Assembly (NCBI RefSeq): GCF_010668805.1
Contig: NZ_WUFT01000023.1
Coordinates: forward strand, 24,574 to 88,573
Length of the DNA: 64,000 nt
Direction of reading: 5' to 3'
Source of the DNA: Rhizobium phaseoli
GTDB lineage: Bacteria; Pseudomonadota; Alphaproteobacteria; Rhizobiales; Rhizobiaceae
A program made the translations under genes and the position numbers. Below the pieces are notes generated by a model. The model did no database searches. It had not been told where the DNA came from and saw only the letters and a program-made list of their open reading frames with translations. Shown piece after piece: positions 26,201 through 32,892 of the stretch (position 1 is the stretch's first letter; each line of letters begins with the position of its first letter).

Positions 26201-26637
26201 CGCCTGAGCCGATGCCGCAGCAGCGGGCGCCTGAATTCGTTGATGTGCTCGTCGCCGAGGACAACGAGGTAAACCAGATCGTCTTCACCCAGATCCTGCA
26301 AGGAACGGGCCTCTCTTTCCTCGTCGTCGACAATGGCGAGCAGGCGGTCGCCGCCTGGGAACGGCACACGCCGCGCATCATCATGATGGACGTCTCGATG
26401 CCCGTCATGAACGGCCATGAGGCGACCCGGACGATCCGCGCGCGTGAAAAAGGGCAGGGGCATCGCGTGCCGATCATCGGTGTCACCGCCCATGCGCTCG
26501 AAAGCGACCGCGACCTCTGTCTCGACGCCGGCATGGACGACTACATGTCGAAGCCGATCAGCCCCGAATTGTTGGAAGAGAAGATCCGGCAATGGCTAGT
26601 CAGGGACAAAGAGCAGCCGGGGCGCACCAGCTACTGA
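23236..26637 (+). CDS. Soluble hybrid sensor histidine kinase with PAS domains and two receivers
   Basis: 1133 residues from a TTG with GGAG upstream; no ATG precedes the first PAS domain. The N-terminus has PAS-like sensor modules (residues about 15-110, 215-310, 330-430, and a weaker one to 570). The phospho-accepting His606 lies in SHEIRTPMNG. The ATPase domain carries VGNAVKF and GTGLGLAI. Two receiver domains follow, with Asp896 (LDYHMPDMNG) and Asp1052 (MDVSMPVMNG). No membrane segment is seen, so it senses a cytoplasmic cue, perhaps redox or a small ligand. No dedicated output gene is adjacent. Autophosphorylation and relay are intact by motif. Confidence 0.9.
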   Translation: MKSTGDILELACRRIADLDTPAYVKNSELRYVAVNQAYADFLGREISDFIGRRSRELFDRPEEEEREDRERRALVFGSEENAICFDAAGLGHERIQIESFSPLPERAYVLGIFEVRETARRAAGAGGIVSDPGIAGNPGRSADFAHVREALEKLDHPIGIFAGDGRPLIVNAAYRNGAKRAAPSDTGWHESVNERDLLRTIMEDLPVAVFVRDDRHRLVYANQYYETFGGYDRSQVLGMTEHEMFGPEEGEAIYQENRLALEDGLSKEIESQMPSKDGRIHPLISRVNRVVTPNGRTYVVGSFSDISPLKEREMALIEAKKQEEVLHRDIESILRSLPVGVLILDNDHRILYLNDEFYSIWDLPPDDPFDGRPFIDVIRRNSELGRYDGTQTPDEIYAFRKHLFETDAPEPIELDWAGGKSVIFDSRRISNDRILLSYADITAVREREKEIHEARAALERLGEMMRDATHAMSQGLAIVQDGIIKLSNESLSEILRIPASHIEPGEGWIGLFDFCAARGDFHDAAAEILQGWRANIAAKQPISTVFHVAGERWVNMEATVSEGQHWVALFTDVTELKSREEELRQLLSRAEAADRAKSEFLANMSHEIRTPMNGVLGMAELLAKTNLDTRQKTFIDIIVKSGNALLTIINDILDFSKIDAGQMKLRKAAFDITEAVEDVATLLSSHAAEKNIELLVRAAPDLPAAVIGDAGRFRQIVTNLVGNAVKFTERGHVFVDVGFQTVGGGEILASIRIEDTGIGIPREKLESVFDKFSQVDASSTRRHEGTGLGLAITAGLVDLFGGYLNVESEWGKGSVFTVNLPFAVAAARLEPKPLPINVQGARILVVDDNDVNRRILTEQLSLWGFDGVAAEGGGNGLAILEAAADLGIAVDAVVLDYHMPDMNGADVARRLRADPRFVELPIIFLTSMDISGTEKEFAALNGHAHLMKPARANVLRNTVVEVVRAGRVKQVSEAEIARLQAQAVVPAPPPEPMPQQRAPEFVDVLVAEDNEVNQIVFTQILQGTGLSFLVVDNGEQAVAAWERHTPRIIMMDVSMPVMNGHEATRTIRAREKGQGHRVPIIGVTAHALESDRDLCLDAGMDDYMSKPISPELLEEKIRQWLVRDKEQPGRTSY

Positions 26638-26646
26638 TCTTTGCGC

Positions 26647-27375
26647 TTACCCGCCGGGCGCCTTGATGCCGCAGAGCATTTCGCGTTTGCCGGCGAAGCC
26701 CTGGCGGCGCTCGACGGCAAAGCCTGCCGCGATGAGGTTGCGGCGGACGAAACCTGCCGCGGCATAGGTGGCGAAAGTGCCGCCGGGCGCGGTTTTTTCG
26801 TGGACGCGGCGCATCAGTTCTTCCGACCACATGTCGCCGTTGCGCGAGGGCGCGAAGCCGTCGAGATACCAGGCGTCGAAGCCGGGCCTGACCGCCGCGA
26901 CACCATCGAGCGCTCGGCCGCAGACGACGCTGAGCCTCATCTGGTCGTCGAGATCGAGCGATACGATATCGGCAGGCGTTGGCGGCCAGGCAGCCGTCAG
27001 CGCCTCGCTCTCGGCGTCGATCTCCGGCCAGTGCGAGAGTGCCCGGCCGATTTCTTCGCCGCGCATCGGGTGGAGCTCGAAGGAGATGAAATGCAGCTGC
27101 TGGCCGGTCGCGCGGTGCAGCTTCCATTGCCGCCAGGTCTCGGCGAAGTTCAGGCCGGTGCCGAAGCCGAGTTCGCCGATCACGAATTCCTGCCGCCCGT
27201 TCCAACGCTCCGGCAGGCCGTTGCCGGCGAGGAAGACATGGCCGCATTCCAGCCGCCCATCGGTCCGGCAATAAAAATGATCGCCAAAGGCGGTGGAATA
27301 AGGCATATCGCCGTCGCGCCATTCGAGCGGCTGCGGCGCGCCGGCGCCAATCTGATCGGGGTTCACGTCTGTCAT
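26647..27375 (-). CDS. mnmD: MnmD: tRNA 5-methylaminomethyl-2-thiouridine methyltransferase
   Basis: 242 residues matching the N-terminal (methyltransferase) half of MnmC. GELGFGTGLNF is the SAM-binding loop and DAWYLDGFAPSRNGDMW the family signature. It adds the last methyl group of mnm5s2U at tRNA wobble position 34. The start codon (27375 down to 27373) overlaps, on the other strand, the ATG of the FAD-dependent partner gene at 27374, so the two share CATG. Convergent with the hybrid kinase gene, ten bases apart. Confidence 0.87.
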   Translation of the reverse strand: MTDVNPDQIGAGAPQPLEWRDGDMPYSTAFGDHFYCRTDGRLECGHVFLAGNGLPERWNGRQEFVIGELGFGTGLNFAETWRQWKLHRATGQQLHFISFELHPMRGEEIGRALSHWPEIDAESEALTAAWPPTPADIVSLDLDDQMRLSVVCGRALDGVAAVRPGFDAWYLDGFAPSRNGDMWSEELMRRVHEKTAPGGTFATYAAAGFVRRNLIAAGFAVERRQGFAGKREMLCGIKAPGG

Positions 27376-28552
27376 GGAAAAAGCCGATAATCCTCAGCCG
27401 GTCTCAGGTCAATCGTCCTGCGAATTGCTGATCGTCGGCGGCGGCATCATGGGTCTCTGGGCGGCCGTCCATGCCGAGCGTCGCGGCATCGATACGATCA
27501 TCGCCGACGCCGGCAGATTGGGTGGAGGTGCGAGCGGCGGCCTGCTCGGCGCGCTGATGCCGCATATGCCGGATCGGTGGTCTGAGAAAAAGCAGTTCCA
27601 GTTCGATGCGCTGGTCTCGCTCGAAGGCGAGATCGCCATGCTGGAAGCGGAAACCGGGCTTTCGGCCGGCTACCGCCGTTCCGGGCGGCTGATCCCGCTG
27701 CCGAAGCCACATCTCAACAAAATTGCGCGCGGTCACTCCGAAGACGCCGAACGCCACTGGTGGGCAGGCGAGCGCCGCTTCCATTGGCACGTGCTTGACA
27801 CTCCGCCGGTCAATGGCTGGATCGAGGCATCCGCCGGCGAGAGCGGTTTCGTGCATGATACGCTCGCCGCTCGCGTGGCGCCCCGCTCACTGATTGCGGC
27901 GCTCATCGCCTTGCTGCGGCGGGCCAAATATGTGCGCATTCTGGAGCACGCCACGGTTGCCGGCCTCGATCCGGATCGCGGCACGGCCGCTATCGGCGGC
28001 GAAACTATTGCTTTCCGTCACTGCATTCTCGCTGCCGGCCATCAGTCCTTTCCGTTGCTGCAGGGCCTGACGCCGGGGTTGAAACAGCCGCTCGGCCAGC
28101 CCGTCAAGGGACAGGCGGCGCTGTTGAAAGCCGATCTCGACCCGGCGCTGCCAACGATCTTCCTCGACGGGCTCTATGTCGTGGCGCATGAGGGCGGCTA
28201 TGCCGCGATCGGCAGTACCAGCGAAAACCGCTTCGGCGATCCCGCTTCGACCGACGCTCAGCTCGACACGCTGATCGCCGCGGCGCGGGAGATCGTGCCC
28301 GCGGTGCGCAACGCCCCTGTCGTCGAGCGCTGGGCGGGGCTTCGCCCGAAGGCGATCGACCGTGACCCGATGATCGGCCGCCACCCCGATCACCCGCGCC
28401 TGATCACGCTGACCGGCGGTTTCAAGGTCAGCTTCGGCCTTGCCCACCGGCTGGCAGAAGCAGCGATATGTATCGCAGGCGATACGGATTGCGGATTTTT
28501 GATGCCGGAAAGCTTCGCAATTTCGAGCCATATCGCGGCGGCTTCACGTTAA
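27374..28552 (+). CDS. FAD-dependent oxidoreductase, MnmC C-terminal-like
   Basis: 392 residues of the DAO/glycine-oxidase-like fold. CELLIVGGGIMGLWAAVHAE gives the GxGxxG FAD-binding motif, and LRPKAIDRDPMIGRHPDHP with LTGGFKVSFGLAHRLAE is typical of the end of this family. In enteric bacteria this domain is fused behind MnmD and removes the carboxymethyl group of cmnm5s2U. Here it is separate and divergent from mnmD, with overlapping start codons. Context supports the same tRNA role, though a general amino-acid oxidase cannot be excluded. Confidence 0.8.
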   Translation: MEKADNPQPVSGQSSCELLIVGGGIMGLWAAVHAERRGIDTIIADAGRLGGGASGGLLGALMPHMPDRWSEKKQFQFDALVSLEGEIAMLEAETGLSAGYRRSGRLIPLPKPHLNKIARGHSEDAERHWWAGERRFHWHVLDTPPVNGWIEASAGESGFVHDTLAARVAPRSLIAALIALLRRAKYVRILEHATVAGLDPDRGTAAIGGETIAFRHCILAAGHQSFPLLQGLTPGLKQPLGQPVKGQAALLKADLDPALPTIFLDGLYVVAHEGGYAAIGSTSENRFGDPASTDAQLDTLIAAAREIVPAVRNAPVVERWAGLRPKAIDRDPMIGRHPDHPRLITLTGGFKVSFGLAHRLAEAAICIAGDTDCGFLMPESFAISSHIAAASR

Positions 28553-28666
28553 ACGTGAATTCTGCGCTTCGTCGTTTCGTTATTCTGTCATGCAAATCAC
28601 CTATCTGCTTGCGCATCGACAGCGCCGGATTTGATCGGTGCTCAGTTCCTTGATGGAGGAAATTGC

Positions 28667-29374
28667 ATGCGCTATGCCATTTGCTTCACGCCTCCGGCGA
28701 GCGACCCGCTGTCGCTTGTGGCCGCCAGTTGGCTTGGCCGAAACGTGTTTTCGGGCGATATGGTGGAGCCGCCGGCAGTTCGCGGCCTCGGCATTCACGA
28801 GATCGCCTTCCATACCGCCGTGCCGCGGCGCTATGGTTTTCACGGCGTTCTGAAGGCGCCGTTTCACCTGGGTCACAGTATGTCCGAAGCGCAACTCTTG
28901 CGCGATCTGATGCGTTTCTCCGGCACTTTCGTCCCCTTCCAGATTCCGCGCATCGAAGTCGCCAGGCTTGGCAATTTCTACAGCCTGCTGCCGAGCACCC
29001 CTTGTGAGCAGATCCAGTATCTCGCTTCGGCGATCGTGCAGGAATTCGACCGTTTCCGCGCGCCGCTCAGCGAGGCCGACATCGAACGCAGCGATCCGGA
29101 CGGGCTGTCGGCGGCGCAGTTTTCAAACCTGCATCGCTGGGGCAATCCCTATGTGATGGAAGAGTTCCGCTTCCACATGCCGGTGACTGGCCCCGTCAAT
29201 GCGATCGACATGCCGCGCATCGAGCCGGCGCTGCGGACGATTTTCGCGCCGGCCCTCATTGATCCGGTGACGGTTTCAAACGTGGCGCTGATGATCGAGG
29301 AGGGCACCGGCGGTCCTTTCCGCGTTCATTCTCTGCACCCGATGGGCAAGGTCAGCGCGCGCAAGATCGCCTGA
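28667..29374 (+). CDS. DUF1045-family protein (2H phosphodiesterase-like)
   Basis: 235 residues from the ATG at 28667 with GGAGGA upstream. It carries YGFHGVLKAPFHL and EEFRFHMPVTGPV, the paired His motifs of the DUF1045 family, which is related to 2H phosphodiesterases and often seen with phosphonate genes. No phosphonate gene is nearby; the next genes are for ureide degradation. The reaction is unknown. The start MRYAICFTPPASDPL is the family's usual N-terminus. Confidence 0.78.
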   Translation: MRYAICFTPPASDPLSLVAASWLGRNVFSGDMVEPPAVRGLGIHEIAFHTAVPRRYGFHGVLKAPFHLGHSMSEAQLLRDLMRFSGTFVPFQIPRIEVARLGNFYSLLPSTPCEQIQYLASAIVQEFDRFRAPLSEADIERSDPDGLSAAQFSNLHRWGNPYVMEEFRFHMPVTGPVNAIDMPRIEPALRTIFAPALIDPVTVSNVALMIEEGTGGPFRVHSLHPMGKVSARKIA

Positions 29375-29487
29375 CATGAGATAAGCTAACTTATTGCGTG
29401 GAAAGGATAAAAATCCTCTGCGCAGTTTCCGTCTCGACATTCCGGCTGCGGATGCTACCGTTCTTCGTCTTTTCAGAAGGTGATTTG

Positions 29488-30411
29488 ATGGTATCCGAGA
29501 CTTATCCGCGCAATCTCGTGGGCTACGGGCGTCAGACGCCCGATCCGAAATGGCCTGAAGAGGCACGCGTCGCCGTGCAGTTCGTCATCAATTACGAGGA
29601 GGGCGGTGAAAGCTCGATCCTCGACGGCGATCCGGCGTCCGAAAACCTGCTGTCGGAGATCGTCGGCGCCGCCGCCTGGCCGGGGCAGCGCAATCTCAAC
29701 ATGGAATCGATCTATGAATATGGTTCGCGGGCCGGTTTCTGGCGGCTCTGGCGGATGTTCACCGATCTCAAGGTTCAAGCGACCGTCTACGGCGTGACGC
29801 TGGCGATGGCGCGCAACCCCGAGGCCGTCGCGGCGATGAGGGAAGCCGGCTGGGAGATCGCCAGCCACGGTTACCGCTGGCTGGAATACAAGGATTTTCC
29901 GGAAGATCTCGAACGCAAGCACATCCTCGAAGCCGTGCGCCTGCACACCGAGCTGACCGGCGAGCGGCCTTACGGCATGTATCAGGGCAAACCCTCGGAC
30001 AATACGCTGCGGCTGGTGCAGGAGGAGGGCGGTTTTCTCTATTCCTCCGATTCCTATGCCGACGACCTGCCTTACTGGGTGAAGGGCGTCGACGGGAAAC
30101 CCTTCCTGATCATCCCCTATACGCTCGAAACCAACGACATGCGTTTTGCCACACCGCAGGGCTTCAATACCGGCGAGCAGTTCTTCACCTACCTCAAGGA
30201 TGCCTTCGATACGCTCTATGAGGAAGGCAAAGCGGGCAGCCCGAAGATGATGTCGGTCGGCCTGCATTGCCGTCTCGTCGGTCGCCCGGGCCGGGCGGCG
30301 GCGCTGAAGCGCTTCATCGAATATGTGCTGAAGCACGACAAGGTGTGGATTCCGCGCCGCATCGAGATTGCCGAGCACTGGCGCAAGCATCATCAGCCGG
30401 ACGCGATCTGA
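29488..30411 (+). CDS. puuE: Allantoinase PuuE
   Basis: 307 residues from the ATG at 29488 (AGAAGG upstream); an earlier GTG at 29398 would add an unsupported leader. The protein is a polysaccharide-deacetylase-fold allantoinase: YPRNLVGYGRQTPDPKWP at the start, the metal/catalytic EIASHGYRW, and GLHCRLVGRPGRAAALKRF near the end are family signatures. It opens the allantoin ring to allantoate. First gene of the ureide operon, overlapping uraD by one base (TGATG). Confidence 0.93.
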   Translation: MVSETYPRNLVGYGRQTPDPKWPEEARVAVQFVINYEEGGESSILDGDPASENLLSEIVGAAAWPGQRNLNMESIYEYGSRAGFWRLWRMFTDLKVQATVYGVTLAMARNPEAVAAMREAGWEIASHGYRWLEYKDFPEDLERKHILEAVRLHTELTGERPYGMYQGKPSDNTLRLVQEEGGFLYSSDSYADDLPYWVKGVDGKPFLIIPYTLETNDMRFATPQGFNTGEQFFTYLKDAFDTLYEEGKAGSPKMMSVGLHCRLVGRPGRAAALKRFIEYVLKHDKVWIPRRIEIAEHWRKHHQPDAI

Positions 30412-30911
30412 TGCTGTCGCGCGAGGATTTCGTTTCCCGCTTCGGCGGCGTCTTCGAACATTCACCTTTCATCGCCGAGCGCGCCTATGACGCCGGCAGC
30501 GTGACCGAGCCGCTGACGGCATCAGGCGTGCATGCGGCGCTTGCCGCCGTCTTCCGCGCAGCAAGCCGACAGGAACGTCTCGGCGTGCTCCGCGCCCACC
30601 CAGACCTTGCCGGGCGTCTTGCCATATCCGGCGAACTCACAGAAGACAGCCGGAAGGAGCAGTCCGGCGCCGGTCTCGATCGCCTGAGCCCTGCCGAGCA
30701 CGCCCGCTTCACCGAACTCAATTCGGCCTATGTCGAAAAATATGGCTTTCCCTTTATCATCGCCGTCAAAGGACTCGGCAAGGAGGATATTCTGGAAGCT
30801 TTTGAAACACGGATCGGCAATGGCCTGGACGAGGAATTTTCGACCGCGACGGCCCAGGTCGAAAGGATCGCGCTGCTGCGTCTGACATCGATGCTGCCGG
30901 AGGCGGAATGA
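30411..30911 (+). CDS. uraD: OHCU decarboxylase UraD
   Basis: 166 residues. LRAHPDLAGRLA contains the catalytic histidine; KEQSGAGLDRLSPAEHARF and YGFPFIIAVKG are the family signatures. It decarboxylates 2-oxo-4-hydroxy-4-carboxy-5-ureidoimidazoline to S-allantoin, between UraH and PuuE in the urate pathway. It overlaps puuE by one base and the next gene by four, consistent with a coupled operon. Confidence 0.93.
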   Translation: MLSREDFVSRFGGVFEHSPFIAERAYDAGSVTEPLTASGVHAALAAVFRAASRQERLGVLRAHPDLAGRLAISGELTEDSRKEQSGAGLDRLSPAEHARFTELNSAYVEKYGFPFIIAVKGLGKEDILEAFETRIGNGLDEEFSTATAQVERIALLRLTSMLPEAE

Positions 30912-31270
30912 AGGAGAGGCGCGCCATCGACTATCTCAATGACATGCAAAAGGCGGCATCCCAAGCGCTGTCCTTCATCGGCGGAATGGATGAGGCGGCT
31001 TTCGCTGAGGACCAGCTTACCTTCAAGGCCGTTGCCTTCTGCCACTTCACCATCGGTGCTGCGGCATCTCGTCTGCTGGTGAGCCATCCGGAATTTGCCA
31101 CCGAGCATCCCAATCTGCCGTGGACCAGGATCTGCAGTACCGGTAACCGTATCCTCGACGACGTCTTCGATCTCGATTCCTCCGAAATCTGGGAGGCGAC
31201 GTATCGGACGCTGCCGGAGCTTCTTCGCGAGATCGATGCCGTCCGATACTGGCATGCCCAAGGTGAGTGA
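30908..31270 (+). CDS. HepT-like protein with altered RNase motif
   Basis: 120 residues resembling HepT/DUF86 proteins: four-helix layout, PWTRICSTGNRILDDVFDLD near residues 76-95, and a closing IWEATYRTLPELLREID. Toxins of this family have an R-x4-6-H motif in a phrase like MRNRLIHGY. Here the equivalent is TGNRILDDVF, with the His replaced by Asp and the first Arg by Gly. It is probably not an active RNase. It also lacks the adjacent MntA nucleotidyltransferase. It sits between uraD and allA, overlapping uraD by four bases. Its role in a ureide operon is unexplained. Confidence 0.72.
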   Translation: MKERRAIDYLNDMQKAASQALSFIGGMDEAAFAEDQLTFKAVAFCHFTIGAAASRLLVSHPEFATEHPNLPWTRICSTGNRILDDVFDLDSSEIWEATYRTLPELLREIDAVRYWHAQGE

Positions 31271-31274
31271 AGCG

Positions 31275-31775
31275 ATGTCTCAGTTTCTCGACATTCGTCC
31301 CCTCACCCGTTCCGCCTTCGCTCCTTTCGGTGAGGTGATCGAAGCTGACCCGGGCTCGATGCGGCTGATCAATGGCGGCACGACGGAGCGTTTCCATGCG
31401 CTGGCCGCGGCGCAGGCGACGGGCGAGGGCGCCCGCGTTATCATCAATCTCTTTCGCGGCCAGCCGCGCAGCTTACCCTATGATATCGACATGATGGAGC
31501 GCCATCCCTTCGGCAGCCAGAGCTTCTCGCCAGTCTCCGGCCGTCCTTTCCTCGTCGTCGTCTCCGAGGACGAGGGTGGACGTCCGGGCAGACCGCAAGT
31601 GTTTTCGGCGCGCGGGGACCAGGGCGTAAACTATCGCCAGAATGTCTGGCATCATCCGCTGATGGCACTTGGCCAAGTCTCCGATTTCCTGGTCGTCGAC
31701 CGCGACGGGCCTGGTAATAATCTGGAAGAGTTCTTCTTCGAAACTCCCTTCGTCATCAGAGAGCCAGCCCCATGA
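31275..31775 (+). CDS. allA: Ureidoglycolate lyase AllA
   Basis: 166 residues of the ureidoglycolate hydrolase family: RSAFAPFGEVIE at the start, then MMERHPFGSQSFSPVSGRPF and GVNYRQNVWHHPLMAL, the metal- and substrate-binding segments. It splits ureidoglycolate to glyoxylate and urea. The start follows four bases after the HepT-like stop and its stop overlaps uraH by four. It is the last pathway step represented in the window; the allantoate-consuming enzyme is absent here. Confidence 0.93.
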   Translation: MSQFLDIRPLTRSAFAPFGEVIEADPGSMRLINGGTTERFHALAAAQATGEGARVIINLFRGQPRSLPYDIDMMERHPFGSQSFSPVSGRPFLVVVSEDEGGRPGRPQVFSARGDQGVNYRQNVWHHPLMALGQVSDFLVVDRDGPGNNLEEFFFETPFVIREPAP

Positions 31776-32128
31776 CCGGACTGACCACCCATGTTCTCGA
31801 TACCGCTCTTGGTAGGCCGGCCGAACGCCTCAGGATCGACCTCTTCCAGCTCGACGGCGAGATCCGCAGGCATGTGAAGACGGTCGAGACCAATGCCGAC
31901 GGCCGGGTCGACGGCGGCCCAATCCTTGCCGGCGAAAATTTCCGGGCCGGCACCTATGAACTGGTCTTCCACGCCGGAGATTATCTGAGGGCCAGCGGCA
32001 CGCCGCTACCGCACCCGGCCTTCCTCGATCTCGTGCCGATCCGCTTCGGCATCGCCGATATCACAGCGCATTACCATGTGCCGCTGCTGATTTCACCCTA
32101 TGGCTATTCCACCTACCGAGGCAGCTAA
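31772..32128 (+). CDS. uraH: 5-hydroxyisourate hydrolase UraH
   Basis: 118 residues with a transthyretin-like fold: it opens TTHVLDTALGRPAERLRIDL (first catalytic His) and ends in the YRGS tetrapeptide that marks this family. It hydrolyses 5-hydroxyisourate, the product of PuuD, to OHCU. Translationally coupled to allA by a four-base overlap. A His-containing segment near residues 95-108 (AHYHVPLLISPYGYSTY) completes the active site. Confidence 0.94.
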   Translation: MTGLTTHVLDTALGRPAERLRIDLFQLDGEIRRHVKTVETNADGRVDGGPILAGENFRAGTYELVFHAGDYLRASGTPLPHPAFLDLVPIRFGIADITAHYHVPLLISPYGYSTYRGS

Positions 32129-32129
32129 A

Positions 32130-32870
32130 ATGCGTTTTGCCGCGATCGCCGACATTCACGGCAACCATCTGGCGCTTGAAGCCGTGCTTACGGATATTCG
32201 CGCCGAGGGCATCGAGGACATCGTTAATCTCGGCGATTTCTTCAGCGGGCCGCTGGAGGCCGGCCGGACCGCTGATTTGCTGATGCCGCTTGGTCTGACC
32301 TCGGTTCGCGGCAATCACGATCGCTATCTGATCGAGCAGGATCCGGCATCCATGCATGCCTCGGATGCTTCAGCCCATCGGCAATTGACGCCGTCCCATC
32401 TCGACTGGATCCGCAGCCTGCCGTTCGACAACGTCTATCGCGGCGAGGTGTATCTCTGCCATGCGACGCCGAAGGACGATAATCTCTATTGGCTGGAATC
32501 GGTCTCGGCGGAGGGCGTCGTCTTCTTGAAGCCGATCGAAGCGATCGAGGCGCTGGCCGAGGGCATAGACCTGCCGCTGATCCTCTGCGGCCACAGCCAT
32601 CTTCCCCGCGCCGTCCGTCTCTCCGACGGCCGCCTGATCGTCAATCCCGGCAGCGTCGGCTGCCCCGCCTATGACGATGTGCTGCCTTACTACCACAAGG
32701 TCGAAGCCGGCCACCCGCTGGCCGGCTATGCCATTCTGGAAAAGACGGCGGCGGGGTGGACGTGGCAGTTCAGGAATGTCGCTTACGACCATATGGCGAT
32801 GTCGGCGCTGGCGGCCGAAAGGGGCCGTCGCGACTGGGCGAGCGCGCTGGCGGCGGGTTGGGTGAGATAG
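32130..32870 (+). CDS. Metallophosphoesterase (YfcE/calcineurin-like)
   Basis: 246 residues with the binuclear-metal motifs of the calcineurin superfamily: ADIHGN, NLGDFFSGP, RGNHD, HATP, CGHSHLPR. The ATG at 32130 is one base after the uraH stop, with GAGG upstream, so it may be the last gene of the ureide operon. The substrate is unknown (a phosphodiester or nucleotide). The link to ureide use is positional only. Confidence 0.85.
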   Translation: MRFAAIADIHGNHLALEAVLTDIRAEGIEDIVNLGDFFSGPLEAGRTADLLMPLGLTSVRGNHDRYLIEQDPASMHASDASAHRQLTPSHLDWIRSLPFDNVYRGEVYLCHATPKDDNLYWLESVSAEGVVFLKPIEAIEALAEGIDLPLILCGHSHLPRAVRLSDGRLIVNPGSVGCPAYDDVLPYYHKVEAGHPLAGYAILEKTAAGWTWQFRNVAYDHMAMSALAAERGRRDWASALAAGWVR

Positions 32871-32892
32871 CGCAGACCCGCCTGCGTAGCGA

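Noticed and set aside
30908..31270. Reading this gene as a functional HepT toxin
   Set aside because: The catalytic His is replaced by Asp and no MntA partner gene is present, so an active toxin-antitoxin pair is not supported.
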